Shown here: in pieces, positions 44,757 through 54,728 of the stretch
How the letters are laid out: the number at the start of each line of letters is the position of its first letter
Numbering within the stretch: position 1 is the stretch's first letter
NCBI GenBank assembly: GCA_017465055.1
Contig: JAFTWZ010000035.1
Coordinates: 1-64,000, forward strand
Length of the DNA: 64,000 bases
DNA from: Alistipes sp.
Lineage (GTDB): Bacteria; Bacteroidota; Bacteroidia; Bacteroidales; Rikenellaceae
Direction of reading: 5' to 3'
Translations under genes and position numbers: made by a program
Notes under the pieces: model-generated
The model's input: only the letters and a program-made list of their open reading frames with translations
What the model was told of the DNA's origin: nothing
The model's database searches: none

Positions 44757-45539
44757 CTATCTCTTTATCGTTATCTTAATCATTCGCTCTGCGGGTTTTG
44801 CATCGCATCCCTCGACGACTATTACCGTCTCGATATCGTGCTCGGGTAGTCGTTGTGGGGTGTAGCTTACGACAATCTCGCCCTCCTGACCAGCTTTTAG
44901 CGTCGCTGGGCGTAGCTCAAAGCCTACCCCCTCAATAGATGGACGCGCGCTGAGGCTAAGGTCGCTATCTCCAGCATTGGCTACCACGATGCGCTCGCTG
45001 CGTGTAGCCCCTACGCACAGACCATCGAGCGTCACACTCTTGCGGCTTAGGCGCAGAGTGCCCATATGCTCGCTAAGGTGCGGAAACATATCTGTGGTGG
45101 CTATCTCGCCACGGAGCATAAGTCGCTCTGTTGGAAGCTCGTTGTCGAGCGACGTATAGATGTAAATCGTATACTCGAACTCTCCCGTGCGCCCTGCAGG
45201 GTTGAGCCTCGCACGAAGCGTTGCTCGCTGGCCTGGTTCTAAGCTCTGTGGTGCTGACGTGACGCTGAGACAGCTACACAGCGAGCGAACGGCGCCGATG
45301 CTTACCTCCTTATCGGTCGTGTTACGTAGCTCGAAGTCCACTTCGATACACTGCGTGCCATCTACCGTGCCTAACGAGATGCTCTGGCCTCGTATGCCAC
45401 GATTGGCCCTCTCAGAGAGCTCGGGATGTAGCTTCCTATCTATCTCCTCGCGCGTAGGCAGCGTGCGCAGCTGTGCATAAGCCTCTATCGCGTATAGTAG
45501 GCCGGCGATTAGCGTAGCTATGGAGACAACCCGTCGCAT
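44757..45539 (-). CDS. Exported DUF1573-type protein
   Basis: A 260-residue exported protein with a signal peptide (MRRVVSIATLIAGLLYAIEAYA). It has the DUF1573 pattern of an Ig-like/ASH domain: VDFELRNTTDKEVSIGAV, then SLCSCLSV with a conserved Cys pair, SLEPGQRATLRARLNP, and a second similar copy (RIVVANAGDSDLSLSAR). Unlike its neighbours it has no lipobox and should be periplasmic or released. Gaps of 3 and 2 bp to the adjoining genes show operon membership. Confidence 0.78.
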   Translation of the reverse strand: MRRVVSIATLIAGLLYAIEAYAQLRTLPTREEIDRKLHPELSERANRGIRGQSISLGTVDGTQCIEVDFELRNTTDKEVSIGAVRSLCSCLSVTSAPQSLEPGQRATLRARLNPAGRTGEFEYTIYIYTSLDNELPTERLMLRGEIATTDMFPHLSEHMGTLRLSRKSVTLDGLCVGATRSERIVVANAGDSDLSLSARPSIEGVGFELRPATLKAGQEGEIVVSYTPQRLPEHDIETVIVVEGCDAKPAERMIKITIKR

Positions 45540-45542
45540 AGC

Positions 45543-47585
45543 CTACAACCAGCCGTTGTCGTTAGCACCCTCGCGCACGGTAATCGTCGCGTGGTGGTTG
45601 CTACCATCCGCACACGCTACAGTTAGCGCTGTCTGTCCAGTGCTCTTGGCCTCGATAGTAAGGCTGTCCCCCTGAAGCGCTACGGTGGCGATAGCCTCGT
45701 TGCCCACGCTTGCTGTCGCGACGTCGCTCGAAACATAGTCGCCGAGGTCGAGAGTAGTAGTCGTGCCTATTGCTATATATATATTAGGTATGCGCATATC
45801 GCGGCCGCTACCATCAATAGCCTTGAGCAGTGCCCCTGCATCTACCAGGCGGCCCATCTTACCACGATAATCCTCCAAGTTCATCTTCATAGGCGTAGCG
45901 CCCGGCGAGGTGTGGTGCATATGGTATAGCTTCTCGCCTGTAAAGTATGAATCTATGTCGCGTGCCGTGTCGTAGAGCAGCTGCTTGTACTCCTCGGCCG
46001 TAAAGTGGCGATGCTGCTGCTTGGCATAGGCCAGACCGAGTGCCGCAACACCCGAGACGTGAGGACAGGCCATTGACGTACCCTCGTAGTAGCCGTAGCC
46101 AGCCACACCATTGATCACCAGAGTCGAGAATATCGAGCCCTGCTGCTTAAGTACGCCATCTTCGTCGTAGAGGTCATCCTCCTGGCCTGGCACTCCGTAG
46201 TACTCCATATCGCCACCAGGGGCAGAGAGCCACACCTCCGAGCCGTAGTTGGAGTAGGAGGCGGGGGTGTAGTCGGCAGCTACGGCAGCTACGGAGATAC
46301 ACTTCGAGTAGGCCGCTGGGAACGATGACTGCGCGGCATACTCGTTGCCCGAGGCGAAGATGGCAAGACCTCCGTCGATGACGCCATTAGGCGAGCCAGC
46401 GTTGTGCACGAAGTAGTCGATAGCCTCTTTCTCTAAGGGGTAGATAGCTGCCCACTCCTCCTCGGTAGCAGGACCAATGACGTAGCCCATTATAGGGTTG
46501 GACTTTGCCGAGTGGTAGCCCCACGAGCACTGCATAATAACTGCACCGTTGTCGGCTGCATACTTCATAGCGCGTGCCTCGGCCGCCAGCGATGCCGAGT
46601 TCATACCGTCGAATAGCTGGCAGGTCATAATCTTCACTCCCTTCGAGCTATTGCCACCACCAGCGATACCTGCGCAGCCGATGCCGTTGTCGTTAACCGC
46701 AGCGATGGTGCCTGCCACGTGGGTACCGTGGCCTGTGCTGCCGTTCGAGGTCCACGACGTCACGGCGGTGTTGCGCACAAAGTTGTAGCCATACTTGTCG
46801 TCTACATATCCATTGCCATCGGCGTCACGGCCAGCGTGAAGCTCCTCGCCCTCGTTAACCCATATGTTATCTCTAAGGTCGGGATGGCTCCACATCACCG
46901 CCTCGTCGAAGACCGCCACGATGATATCCTCGTGGCCCGTACACATCTGCCACGCCTCGATGCAGTCCGCGTCGCACCCTGCTACTACGCCAGCCCACTC
47001 CTGACCGAAATCGGCCGTGCCATCGTTCTTGTAGCACCACTGACGGTAGATTTCAGGGTCGTTGAAGGGCCACTCCGTAGCGCGTGTCGTAGCGCGACTA
47101 TCAGCCTCGGCGCAACTTATAAAGTGAGGCGTCGCCGTGGGGTTATAGGCTCGCGCGATAGGGCGGTTGCACTGCAACTTATCCACCTCGCCAAGCTCGC
47201 TAAGGCGCTGATATGCCGAGGCCAGATTCTCATCTGGATCGAAACGCACGATATACCACAGGTGAAGGCCCGCCTGGCGTGTGCGCTCCTCACTGCGTGG
47301 GTCTACGGGGAAGACTCGCTCAAAGGAGTAGGCCTTGAGAATGTCGAGAACCTCGTCGGTCGAGGGTATTCCCGAGCGTGTGGCCTCGCCCGCAGAGCGT
47401 GTCATAGTCTGGTCGAGGATAGACTCCATCTCGGGGTGAAACTTGATGATAATCTCGCCCTCGGTGCTACCCTCGGGGATGATGATTTCGGGGGTTGAGG
47501 GCCTCTGTGGTCTCTGTTGCTCGATATCCTTTACGCAGGCGCTACACAGCACCAGCAAGGCGACTATTATAGTGTATCTATTCAT
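45543..47585 (-). CDS. Subtilisin-like (S8) protease lipoprotein
   Basis: A 680-residue lipoprotein (lipobox LCSAC, Cys17). After a propeptide-like region (about 40-150, EIIIKFHPEMES, LWYIVRFDPDENL) comes an S8 catalytic domain: Asp in VAVFDEAVMWSHPDL (about 225), His in GHGTHVAGT (about 290), oxyanion Asn region IFASGNE and Ser in GTSMACPHVSG (about 502). The usual DTG around the catalytic Asp is DEA. The C-terminal about 70 residues resemble a BIG2-type Ig domain. It is the only enzyme in an operon of LRR, BACON and other exported proteins, so it may process them or act on host or dietary protein at the surface. Confidence 0.88.
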   Translation of the reverse strand: MNRYTIIVALLVLCSACVKDIEQQRPQRPSTPEIIIPEGSTEGEIIIKFHPEMESILDQTMTRSAGEATRSGIPSTDEVLDILKAYSFERVFPVDPRSEERTRQAGLHLWYIVRFDPDENLASAYQRLSELGEVDKLQCNRPIARAYNPTATPHFISCAEADSRATTRATEWPFNDPEIYRQWCYKNDGTADFGQEWAGVVAGCDADCIEAWQMCTGHEDIIVAVFDEAVMWSHPDLRDNIWVNEGEELHAGRDADGNGYVDDKYGYNFVRNTAVTSWTSNGSTGHGTHVAGTIAAVNDNGIGCAGIAGGGNSSKGVKIMTCQLFDGMNSASLAAEARAMKYAADNGAVIMQCSWGYHSAKSNPIMGYVIGPATEEEWAAIYPLEKEAIDYFVHNAGSPNGVIDGGLAIFASGNEYAAQSSFPAAYSKCISVAAVAADYTPASYSNYGSEVWLSAPGGDMEYYGVPGQEDDLYDEDGVLKQQGSIFSTLVINGVAGYGYYEGTSMACPHVSGVAALGLAYAKQQHRHFTAEEYKQLLYDTARDIDSYFTGEKLYHMHHTSPGATPMKMNLEDYRGKMGRLVDAGALLKAIDGSGRDMRIPNIYIAIGTTTTLDLGDYVSSDVATASVGNEAIATVALQGDSLTIEAKSTGQTALTVACADGSNHHATITVREGANDNGWL

Positions 47586-47586
47586 C

Positions 47587-49239
47587 TTACTCCTCTATTA
47601 TGTCGTTAAACTCGTAGCGATCGCGTAGCAGTGGATATGCCTCGAAGTAGTACTCCTGCGATAGGGGTACGTTGCTAAAGCCCACCTCGTCGCCGTTGCT
47701 ATCTATGCCCTTCTCCTGCTGAGGATATATAAGCGTCTCGGCGCCCCACTCCATAAGGCGAGGGTGGTAGAGCAACCAGTCGGGAAGCTCGCCACTAAAG
47801 AAGTTAAGGTTGAGGCGCAGGCTACGCATATTGGGCAGGATGCGCGGTAGCTTATTCTCGACAGCATATTTAAGTGTGTCGCCAAGATTTGTGACATCCT
47901 CTGCGCTATAGGCCCTAACGCCATTCTCGCCAACGCGGAAGTCGGGTAGCGCGCCCTCGATATAGTTGTACGACAGGGCCAATTCCTCGAGCTCCTCCCA
48001 CAAAAGCAGCTCCTCGAGAGTCTCGCTGTCGGCCTGAAGACCAACGCCCGACGTAGAGCGTAGGTCGCTTACCGACGAGCGGCGGTTGGCCGTAAGGTTT
48101 AGTGACCTTAGGTGTGGGAAGTTGGCTTTGGTGATAGACTTAGGCAGACTATTAAAGTTGTTGGAGTTAAGGTCCAACTCCTCGAGCGTGTCGCCAAGCT
48201 CGGCAAAGTTGTCGGGCAGCGACACAAGGCCCATAGCGCCTATGCGCAACGCCTTGAGGTAGTCGAGCGTGGCAATCTCCGAACAGAGGTCGATACTCTT
48301 AAGCATAGTGTTCACATTGCCAAAGAACGAGAGCGTCTCGAGGTATCGGAGGTGCTTGACCTCTACGGGGATGCCATCCTCGGTGTTGAAGTAGCTTAGG
48401 TCGAGGTCGCGAACACGTCCTATGGCCTCGGGCGAGGGTAGCGACTCATCGTCGGCATCCCACAGGCGCAGAGCCTCCCAGCGCGACATAGGCAGCTTGT
48501 CCGAGATAACATTGTCGGCCCAGCACTCCATCTTGTTATATATGGTGACTACGGCCAGTGAGTCGCCAGCGCGGTTATCCTCAATCAGAGGACCTGCCGC
48601 TTGGCGTATAACGATTGTCCTAAACTCGCCTATAGAGTCGGGCTGTAGTGTGATTGTGGCCTGGCGAGTCTGGGGCGCGGAGTTCATCTTCCAATCGAGG
48701 CGTAGGCGTGTGCTGCGTGGGCGTGCACCACGGTCGAGCGTGAGCGTGTGGTCGCCGATGCTAATCCAGTCATCCTCGGTAGTGGCCGTAAACTCCACGT
48801 TGGTAGATATCTCCACCTCGACCCATCTGTCGTCGCGCCTCTTGTAGGCCTCGATCTGCACGTCGGAGCTAAGAGGCTCGATATTAGGCTCGAAGCCCTG
48901 CTGCGTAACCTCCAACTTGTTAAGAACGTTACCCGCCGACATAAAGCATATCTCGGTGCTACGCTTATCGTACGTAAGCGTAGAGTCTACCAGTATCGTG
49001 CACTCGGTCTTGCCGCGACCATTTGCTGGCGATACCATAACCCAGGGCGCCTTTGTCTGCACGGTCCACTCTCCCTCGGAGCGTATGACGATGCTATGCT
49101 TGCCACCACGGGCCTCGGCCTCGATATGAGTGTCGTCTACCTCGAAACCCTCGAACGCAGGCTGCGCAGGCTCCTTCTGGCACGAGGCAACGCTTAGTAG
49201 CATAGCCACAATGGCCAGTATTGTATATATCTTCTTCAT
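47587..49239 (-). CDS. BACON-LRR lipoprotein
   Basis: A 550-residue lipoprotein starting MKKIYTILAIVAML with lipobox VASC; a TTG codon three codons upstream is in frame but the ATG is preferred. Two BACON-type domains follow: residues about 35-115 (SEGEWTVQTKAPWVMVSPANG) and 120-215 (TTEDDWISIGD). A leucine-rich repeat region then runs from about 260 (LEELDLNSNNFNSLP, LRSLNLTANRRSS, LEELALSYNYIEGALPD). It starts 9 bp after the larger LRR gene ends. Extracellular binding protein by architecture; ligand unknown. Confidence 0.82.
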   Translation of the reverse strand: MKKIYTILAIVAMLLSVASCQKEPAQPAFEGFEVDDTHIEAEARGGKHSIVIRSEGEWTVQTKAPWVMVSPANGRGKTECTILVDSTLTYDKRSTEICFMSAGNVLNKLEVTQQGFEPNIEPLSSDVQIEAYKRRDDRWVEVEISTNVEFTATTEDDWISIGDHTLTLDRGARPRSTRLRLDWKMNSAPQTRQATITLQPDSIGEFRTIVIRQAAGPLIEDNRAGDSLAVVTIYNKMECWADNVISDKLPMSRWEALRLWDADDESLPSPEAIGRVRDLDLSYFNTEDGIPVEVKHLRYLETLSFFGNVNTMLKSIDLCSEIATLDYLKALRIGAMGLVSLPDNFAELGDTLEELDLNSNNFNSLPKSITKANFPHLRSLNLTANRRSSVSDLRSTSGVGLQADSETLEELLLWEELEELALSYNYIEGALPDFRVGENGVRAYSAEDVTNLGDTLKYAVENKLPRILPNMRSLRLNLNFFSGELPDWLLYHPRLMEWGAETLIYPQQEKGIDSNGDEVGFSNVPLSQEYYFEAYPLLRDRYEFNDIIEE

Positions 49240-49248
49240 AGTAATCAA

Positions 49249-51870
49249 TTATTCGAGGTTGAGAGCGTCGCAGCCCTTGATATTCTGTGTCGAGTCGTAG
49301 ACAAGCAGGTAGTACTCCTGCTTGATGAGGTTGCACACCTCCTCGCCGAGCGTGATGTCGATATTGGGATTATCCTTAATCTCAAAGATGAGGATGTAGG
49401 GCGAGATGGTGTCATCTACTAATCCTATATCGTTCGAGCCGATATAGAGCGCAGCGAGCTTAGGAGACTGGCCAATGCCTACGGGCCACTCCTTAAGCGT
49501 GCGGTTGCCCGCGTCGTCGCGCTGGCAACGTACGCTGATTACAGTGAGCGATTCGATGCCGAGAGGGGCTTGGGGGAAGGCCTCTAAGGCGTTGTTCGAG
49601 AGGTCTATGCCGTAGAGGTAGGGGAGATTCTCGGCGCTGAAATCCCTCTGAGGAATCTCCTTGAGGCGGTTATAGCTGAGGTCTATGGTCGAGAGGTAGT
49701 AGCTATAAGGGCCTGTGAGCGCACCCTCGGCGATGGTGCGTATGCCGTTGCTGCCGAGCATCAGCGTCTCGATGCGCGAGCCGCTATCCATAAGGCGCGC
49801 AGGAAGCTCCGAAAAGTGGTTGTCGGCAAGGTTTAAAGTCTCGGTGTTCAGACCGTGCCACTGGTCGCCATTTGCCAGGGTCGATATCTTGTTGCCCGAG
49901 AAGTTTGCCGTAATCATAGAGTGTACCGAGCGAGCATCGAAGAGGTCGGGAAGCTCCGTGAGCTGGTTGTTCGAGCACGAGAATGTCTCGAGCTGGCCGA
50001 GACCACAGAAGTAGCCATCCTCCGAAGGGGCGATGCTCTCGATGCGGTTGTTGTCGTAGTAGAGCGTCGTAGGGTATATCTCCTTGCCAAAGGGGTGAAT
50101 CTTGCGGAGCTTGTTGTTCGATAGATCGAGAAGTCCGAGTTTGGTCATACGGCTCAGGTGGCTGTAGTCGGGCGTCTCCTCGAGGTTACAGCTGTTGAAG
50201 TAGAGAATCTGAATATCTGCACCCGACGCGCCACAGATGATCGCCTCCCAGTCCGATAGGAGCTGTGTGCCAGCGATGCCCTGATTCATCGATAGGTTCA
50301 GTGACTGGAGCTCGGGAGCACCGCAGAGTAGGTCGAGGGGTAGCTTCGTGAGCTGCGCGCAGTTGTATATCTCCACGTCCTTGAGGCTCTCAAACTCTGC
50401 CCAACTCCACGTATCACGCTCGGCGTAGAATGCAGAATCCTCCGTAACCTCGACGAAGAACTCGTCGGTGATAGGTGCGTTGGCGATATAGAACTGCTCG
50501 AGCTTTGTGAGGCGCATCACCGCGCGAGATATGCCCGTGATGCCATTCGTGAGGTTGCCAAAGGCTACATCCTGGCGCTCGGGCTTCGACGATAGAATGG
50601 GGCGTAGCTCACCACCTATGTTAATCACTTCGCGAAGCTCCGCACTGAGTGCCTCGCGGCCATCGCGCTTAACAAACCTGTCGTGGTAGTCCATAGCGCT
50701 GATACGCGCCGACGTCGAACTATCGTAGCCGCCGATAAGCTCATTGTGGTTGCCTAAGTAGAGCGTCTGAAGCTCCGTGAGCTGGCCTATAGCGTCGGGC
50801 ACAACGCCCTTAGCTCCGAAGCCCGAGATGTTGAGGCCTACGACGCGCCCGTCGCCACCGAGCGTCACACCAGGCTGGTCGCCCCACATATCGATGTCGC
50901 GGTTAAAGTCCCAGTTGGTGCGCGCCACGTACTCCTCGCCGTGGAACGTCCAATTAGGGCCATCGAGCGCAAGCCATATCTCCTTCAGTGCCTCGTAGTC
51001 CTTGATATGCTCGGCCGTAGTCGAGAGGTAGATGGGCACGTCGACACTACGCAGATGGTTATCCTCGATAGTAATCGTAATCTCTTGGTCGGCTATCGAG
51101 GCTCTCTCCAAGCGGCTCCTACCATAGGCATCCGAATAGGTGGTGTAGGAGGTTAGCGTATACTCTCCAGCCTCGATCCAGTGCTCGCCAGCACACTTCA
51201 TATACGAACTTTGACCATTGCGGTCGTATAGCTCCTCGTCCTTCGCACCGTCGACAAACTCCTCGTGATAGGTGGTCGCAAGGGCTGTAAATGTTGTCGA
51301 CTTGCGAGTAAAGTTATGACGTATGGTGATATCTACCGACTTGATGCTTGTGAAGGGGTAGTTACCCTCGGCCTCGCCACGAGTATCGAGTAGCTTGCGA
51401 AGGGTAAACGATATCTTGCCGCGCTCTACAGTGCTGACACCTATCTCCTTCTGCGTTAATCCTCCGCTGACAACCTCGAACGAGCCTGCACTATCGCCCA
51501 CAAGTATTCGGTTATCAAGGTTATCGTAGATGTAGTAGCCGATGATGTTGTAGGTACCCGTAAGTAGCTTCAGCTTCTCGGTGTATACTCCCCACTCGGC
51601 ACTCTCGGTGTCATAGCTTGAGATGGGGAGCGTTTGAGATATCGTAGCGCCGTCGTGCTGCATCACTACCTCGATCTTGTGGGCCTCGGAGAGCCACTCC
51701 AAAGCGTCGGTAGCACGCGAAGCCTCTGTCTCAAGCTGTGCAGCCTTGAGCAGTCGGAACTGCACGTGGCCATACTCTATTGCAGGTTCTTCGCTTGTGT
51801 TCTCGCAGCCTATGACCATCATTACGAGGCTCAGGCATAGCAAAGCATAGTTGAGTGTGTAGCGTAGCAT
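49249..51870 (-). CDS. Large LRR lipoprotein with DUF4458-like N-terminus
   Basis: An 873-residue lipoprotein (lipobox VIGC, Cys22). Residues about 30-290 are beta-rich with segments such as LLTGTYNIIGYYIYDN and ISFTLRKLLDT, resembling the DUF4458 domains of Bacteroidetes. From about 300 (LKEIWLALDGPNWTF, a plant-LRR-like cap) leucine-rich repeats run nearly to the end: LQTLYLGNHNELIGG, LGLLDLSNNKLRKI, LETFSCSNNQLTELP, LYGIDLSNNALEAFP. The repeats are irregular in length. Internalin-like surface binding is inferred from architecture. Confidence 0.82.
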   Translation of the reverse strand: MLRYTLNYALLCLSLVMMVIGCENTSEEPAIEYGHVQFRLLKAAQLETEASRATDALEWLSEAHKIEVVMQHDGATISQTLPISSYDTESAEWGVYTEKLKLLTGTYNIIGYYIYDNLDNRILVGDSAGSFEVVSGGLTQKEIGVSTVERGKISFTLRKLLDTRGEAEGNYPFTSIKSVDITIRHNFTRKSTTFTALATTYHEEFVDGAKDEELYDRNGQSSYMKCAGEHWIEAGEYTLTSYTTYSDAYGRSRLERASIADQEITITIEDNHLRSVDVPIYLSTTAEHIKDYEALKEIWLALDGPNWTFHGEEYVARTNWDFNRDIDMWGDQPGVTLGGDGRVVGLNISGFGAKGVVPDAIGQLTELQTLYLGNHNELIGGYDSSTSARISAMDYHDRFVKRDGREALSAELREVINIGGELRPILSSKPERQDVAFGNLTNGITGISRAVMRLTKLEQFYIANAPITDEFFVEVTEDSAFYAERDTWSWAEFESLKDVEIYNCAQLTKLPLDLLCGAPELQSLNLSMNQGIAGTQLLSDWEAIICGASGADIQILYFNSCNLEETPDYSHLSRMTKLGLLDLSNNKLRKIHPFGKEIYPTTLYYDNNRIESIAPSEDGYFCGLGQLETFSCSNNQLTELPDLFDARSVHSMITANFSGNKISTLANGDQWHGLNTETLNLADNHFSELPARLMDSGSRIETLMLGSNGIRTIAEGALTGPYSYYLSTIDLSYNRLKEIPQRDFSAENLPYLYGIDLSNNALEAFPQAPLGIESLTVISVRCQRDDAGNRTLKEWPVGIGQSPKLAALYIGSNDIGLVDDTISPYILIFEIKDNPNIDITLGEEVCNLIKQEYYLLVYDSTQNIKGCDALNLE

Positions 51871-51879
51871 ATCGTTAGG

Positions 51880-53487
51880 TTATTTTGCAGGAGGTGTCAC
51901 AACAAGGAGTTTCCTTGCTACGCCACCAACCTTAAATACGATATATACATTCTCGGTAAACCCTGCGTTGGGACCCCAGAGGTGCAGTGCAAGTATTTCG
52001 TCTTTATTCTCGCCAATGTAGTATTCGCCCTCGGATAACTTGAGTTTCTCGCCTTTGTAGAAGACTTCGGCCGTAGCGTTTCCGCCCTCGTAGTTTGGTG
52101 TTGTCCACCCCTCGGTGCGAGGGTCGATGATGATACCTGGGCGCTTACCCTCAACACTGTTTACGAAGTCGCACTGGTAGGCCATACCCTCGCCAACGCC
52201 ATATTGCTCCATAACCGCTGTGTTGGTGTATGGCGCAGCATAAATCTCAAGGGCCGTAATCGAGTGGTAGATATACATACCCTCGTACTCCGATTGTTCG
52301 AAGTTGTGCTGCGAGAACTCCATAATCACGTACTGCTGGTAGTCTTCGTGGATGACCGGAAGCTCAACGCCCGATGAATCGTCAGTGTCGAAGATGAAGC
52401 TACCAATGTCGCCACGTATCTTGTTCCATATGGCCATAGGAACAACCATAACAATACCGTGGCGTACGGTCTCCGACTGCTCGATAGTTATGCTAAGCAG
52501 GCTTTGGTCACCCTCTTTTCGTTTGCAGCCTATCCAGCAGTGGCTACCATCCTCCTGGAATATTTTGTGCGATGGTATGCCTCGCTCGATATTTTGGTCG
52601 ATACGAATCACCTTGTAGCTGTCATCCTGAGCCGCGATGCTAAACTCCAGCTCGTTGTCGAAGGTTACGGTAGTGCCATCAATGCTGTTTGTCTGGCGGA
52701 ATTTAGTGCCATCGAGCGATACCTCCCATCCGTATGTCTGCGACGTAGGGCCTTCGAAACTTATCTTATCGGAGCCCATACCCTTGTAGATTATGGGGAA
52801 CTCGAAGGTGTTGTCGCCACTCTCGTCCGAGAAGGTGATGACGTAGCCATCCTCTACCTCGATCTTATATCGTTCGCGCTCGCCATTGTTGACGATGCGA
52901 GCATAGGCCTCGGTCTGCTCACCGGGAACTCCCGCAATAGAGTGGTCGGTATACATATCGCCGTTCTCGTCCTTGTAGCCAATCTCCACCCACTCGGGAA
53001 TAGAGGTGGCGGCAAAGCGGAAGTTGGCCTCGAGACGGAAGGGTATCCAGTCGATATATGCAAGCTCAATCTCCTTTTTAGGGGTATCTGTAACGTCGTA
53101 TAGACGCATATACAGCTCGCTGGGGTGGCGCTTAATGGTGGCTATGATACCACGATTTGCTCCCATCTTCATAGTGATATTCGCCGTGCTCCAGTTTGTG
53201 CCATTGTTGTCATCGGTAATCTTGAGCGTTATGGTATGCGAGCCAGCAGGGCCCGACATCTCTTGAAGTTCGCCTCCCGAGGTGATGAACTGACACCATA
53301 CGGCATCGGACGATAGACTCCAGTCGCCACCTGCCGAGAAACTTATCGTAGGGCGATCTCCCGCACTACACTCTATCTCTTTGGCGTTGGGAATTACTCC
53401 TACATCATCCTTCTCGCACGAGATAGCTACCATAGCTGTGGCGACAAAGAGTGTAACGATTGTTAGTAAGTTAGCTTTTAGTCTCAT
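51880..53487 (-). CDS. Lipoprotein with BACON-like N-terminus (DUF5003-like)
   Basis: A 535-residue lipoprotein (lipobox AISC, Cys24, then EKDD, an acidic patch fitting the Bacteroidetes surface-export signal). The first about 100 residues look like a BACON domain (ISFSAGGDWSLSSDAVWCQF). The remainder is beta-rich with several aromatic strands and ends in VARKLLVVTPP. It is reminiscent of Bacteroides DUF5003 proteins but I cannot verify this. 9 bp from the downstream LRR gene. Confidence 0.72.
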   Translation of the reverse strand: MRLKANLLTIVTLFVATAMVAISCEKDDVGVIPNAKEIECSAGDRPTISFSAGGDWSLSSDAVWCQFITSGGELQEMSGPAGSHTITLKITDDNNGTNWSTANITMKMGANRGIIATIKRHPSELYMRLYDVTDTPKKEIELAYIDWIPFRLEANFRFAATSIPEWVEIGYKDENGDMYTDHSIAGVPGEQTEAYARIVNNGERERYKIEVEDGYVITFSDESGDNTFEFPIIYKGMGSDKISFEGPTSQTYGWEVSLDGTKFRQTNSIDGTTVTFDNELEFSIAAQDDSYKVIRIDQNIERGIPSHKIFQEDGSHCWIGCKRKEGDQSLLSITIEQSETVRHGIVMVVPMAIWNKIRGDIGSFIFDTDDSSGVELPVIHEDYQQYVIMEFSQHNFEQSEYEGMYIYHSITALEIYAAPYTNTAVMEQYGVGEGMAYQCDFVNSVEGKRPGIIIDPRTEGWTTPNYEGGNATAEVFYKGEKLKLSEGEYYIGENKDEILALHLWGPNAGFTENVYIVFKVGGVARKLLVVTPPAK

Positions 53488-53535
53488 ATTGTTTAATTAT
53501 TATTTTGTTACCATTGATTTGTTATCGTTTGCTGG

Positions 53536-54453
53536 TTAGTCGAGTCCCTCGCGCATTATACGTTCGGCCTCGTCGTCCGATACCCACTCGACGATGTTGC
53601 CAAACATACCCACTTCGCCTACACCATCGACATACATAACCGTGTAGAGCATCATAAAGTGCTCGCAGAGGCTGTAGAACGATACGTAGCCCGAGAGGTC
53701 TGCAGTGCTCGATACATACTCCGAAGCCTCGGCAATAAGTAGCTTGCCATCGCCATATATGGTGCCAAAGGCCTCGCCCGTCGAGGCTAGTACCTGTGTG
53801 CCGCAGAGCTTTGCTACGGGGTTGAGGCGGTCGCTGTCGTCGAGCTCGACCTCTATGTCGTAGCCCTCGTAGAGCATATCCTCGATAACGACAATGTTGT
53901 TCTCAGGCTCGACGTGTGTATGTACAAGGCGCGAGTTGCAGTTCATATACTGCATACACCACGTCGAGGTGAGCACGGCGTAGCCCTCGAAGCGCTCCAG
54001 CTCGAAGGGGCAGCAGTGGCGAAGCATAATGCTACATTCGGTAGCTCCCTGGCCTATGTTCTCCTCGTCGAGGACAAGGCGTACGGCGAGCACACACTCC
54101 TGGCCGATGGCAATGCTCTCTGGATTGGACTTGATGCGCAGCGAGGCTCGATCCTTACCTTTGGGGATACGCAGCGTTGTCGATTCAAGCGTATAGTGTA
54201 GCTCTTGAATCGCGCTACTCTGCGAGGCGACAATCTCGACTCCGAAGTAGAGGTCGGCGTTGGCTGTGCCTGAGGCGGTGATTGGGATTTCGAACCACTC
54301 CTCGCTGTCGACAACGCCAAAGATGTAGCTCTCTTCGGCAAAACTGATATGGCACTCTGTGGCGATTGACTCATCAGTCTCTCTTTGGCATCCTATGTAC
54401 AACGTCGAGGCAAAGAGTATCAGTGCGTAGGCAATATATCGTAGCTCTTTCAT
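53536..54453 (-). CDS. First lipoprotein of the operon, Calx-beta-like domain
   Basis: A 305-residue lipoprotein (lipobox YIGC, Cys22). Residues about 35-145 resemble a Calx-beta/DUF4984-like domain common in Bacteroidetes: EEWFEIPITASGTANADLYF, HYTLESTTLRIPKG, ASLRIKSNPE. The C-terminal half contains CCPFELERFEGYAV and a cysteine-rich middle. A promoter lies upstream and seven further exported-protein genes follow with gaps of 0-48 bp. Confidence 0.72.
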   Translation of the reverse strand: MKELRYIAYALILFASTLYIGCQRETDESIATECHISFAEESYIFGVVDSEEWFEIPITASGTANADLYFGVEIVASQSSAIQELHYTLESTTLRIPKGKDRASLRIKSNPESIAIGQECVLAVRLVLDEENIGQGATECSIMLRHCCPFELERFEGYAVLTSTWCMQYMNCNSRLVHTHVEPENNIVVIEDMLYEGYDIEVELDDSDRLNPVAKLCGTQVLASTGEAFGTIYGDGKLLIAEASEYVSSTADLSGYVSFYSLCEHFMMLYTVMYVDGVGEVGMFGNIVEWVSDDEAERIMREGLD

Positions 54454-54489
54454 AGTTGCTATGTTTCATATATATATAACATTCGAGCG

Positions 54490-54497
54490 CAAATATA
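54490..54497 (-). promoter_or_regulatory. -7 box of the exported-protein operon
   Basis: Minus-strand TATATTTG 36 bp upstream of the first ATG (54453), in an AT-rich intergenic region shared with the divergent hdr cluster. Confidence 0.55.
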
Positions 54498-54695
54498 TGC
54501 AATTTTGTTCGGAATCGCAACCCAGTGTAGCAGATAATTAATCTATTACAGATTATTATAGATGATTTTAGACTCTTTGTTGAGGCGATAACAAGTGTTA
54601 GAATGTGGTTAAATCCTATTGTTCGATATGGCGCATAATGTGTAACCTTGCACAATTTAGGTATTTATACTAACCTCGAAAGAGGTGAAAAAATA

Positions 54696-54703
54696 TACCT
54701 TTG
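54696..54703 (+). promoter_or_regulatory. -7 box of the hdr-like cluster
   Basis: TACCTTTG, 25 bp before the ATG at 54729. It faces away from the lipoprotein operon promoter. Confidence 0.6.
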
Positions 54704-54728
54704 CGGCAGTAAATAATCACTTTAAGGT

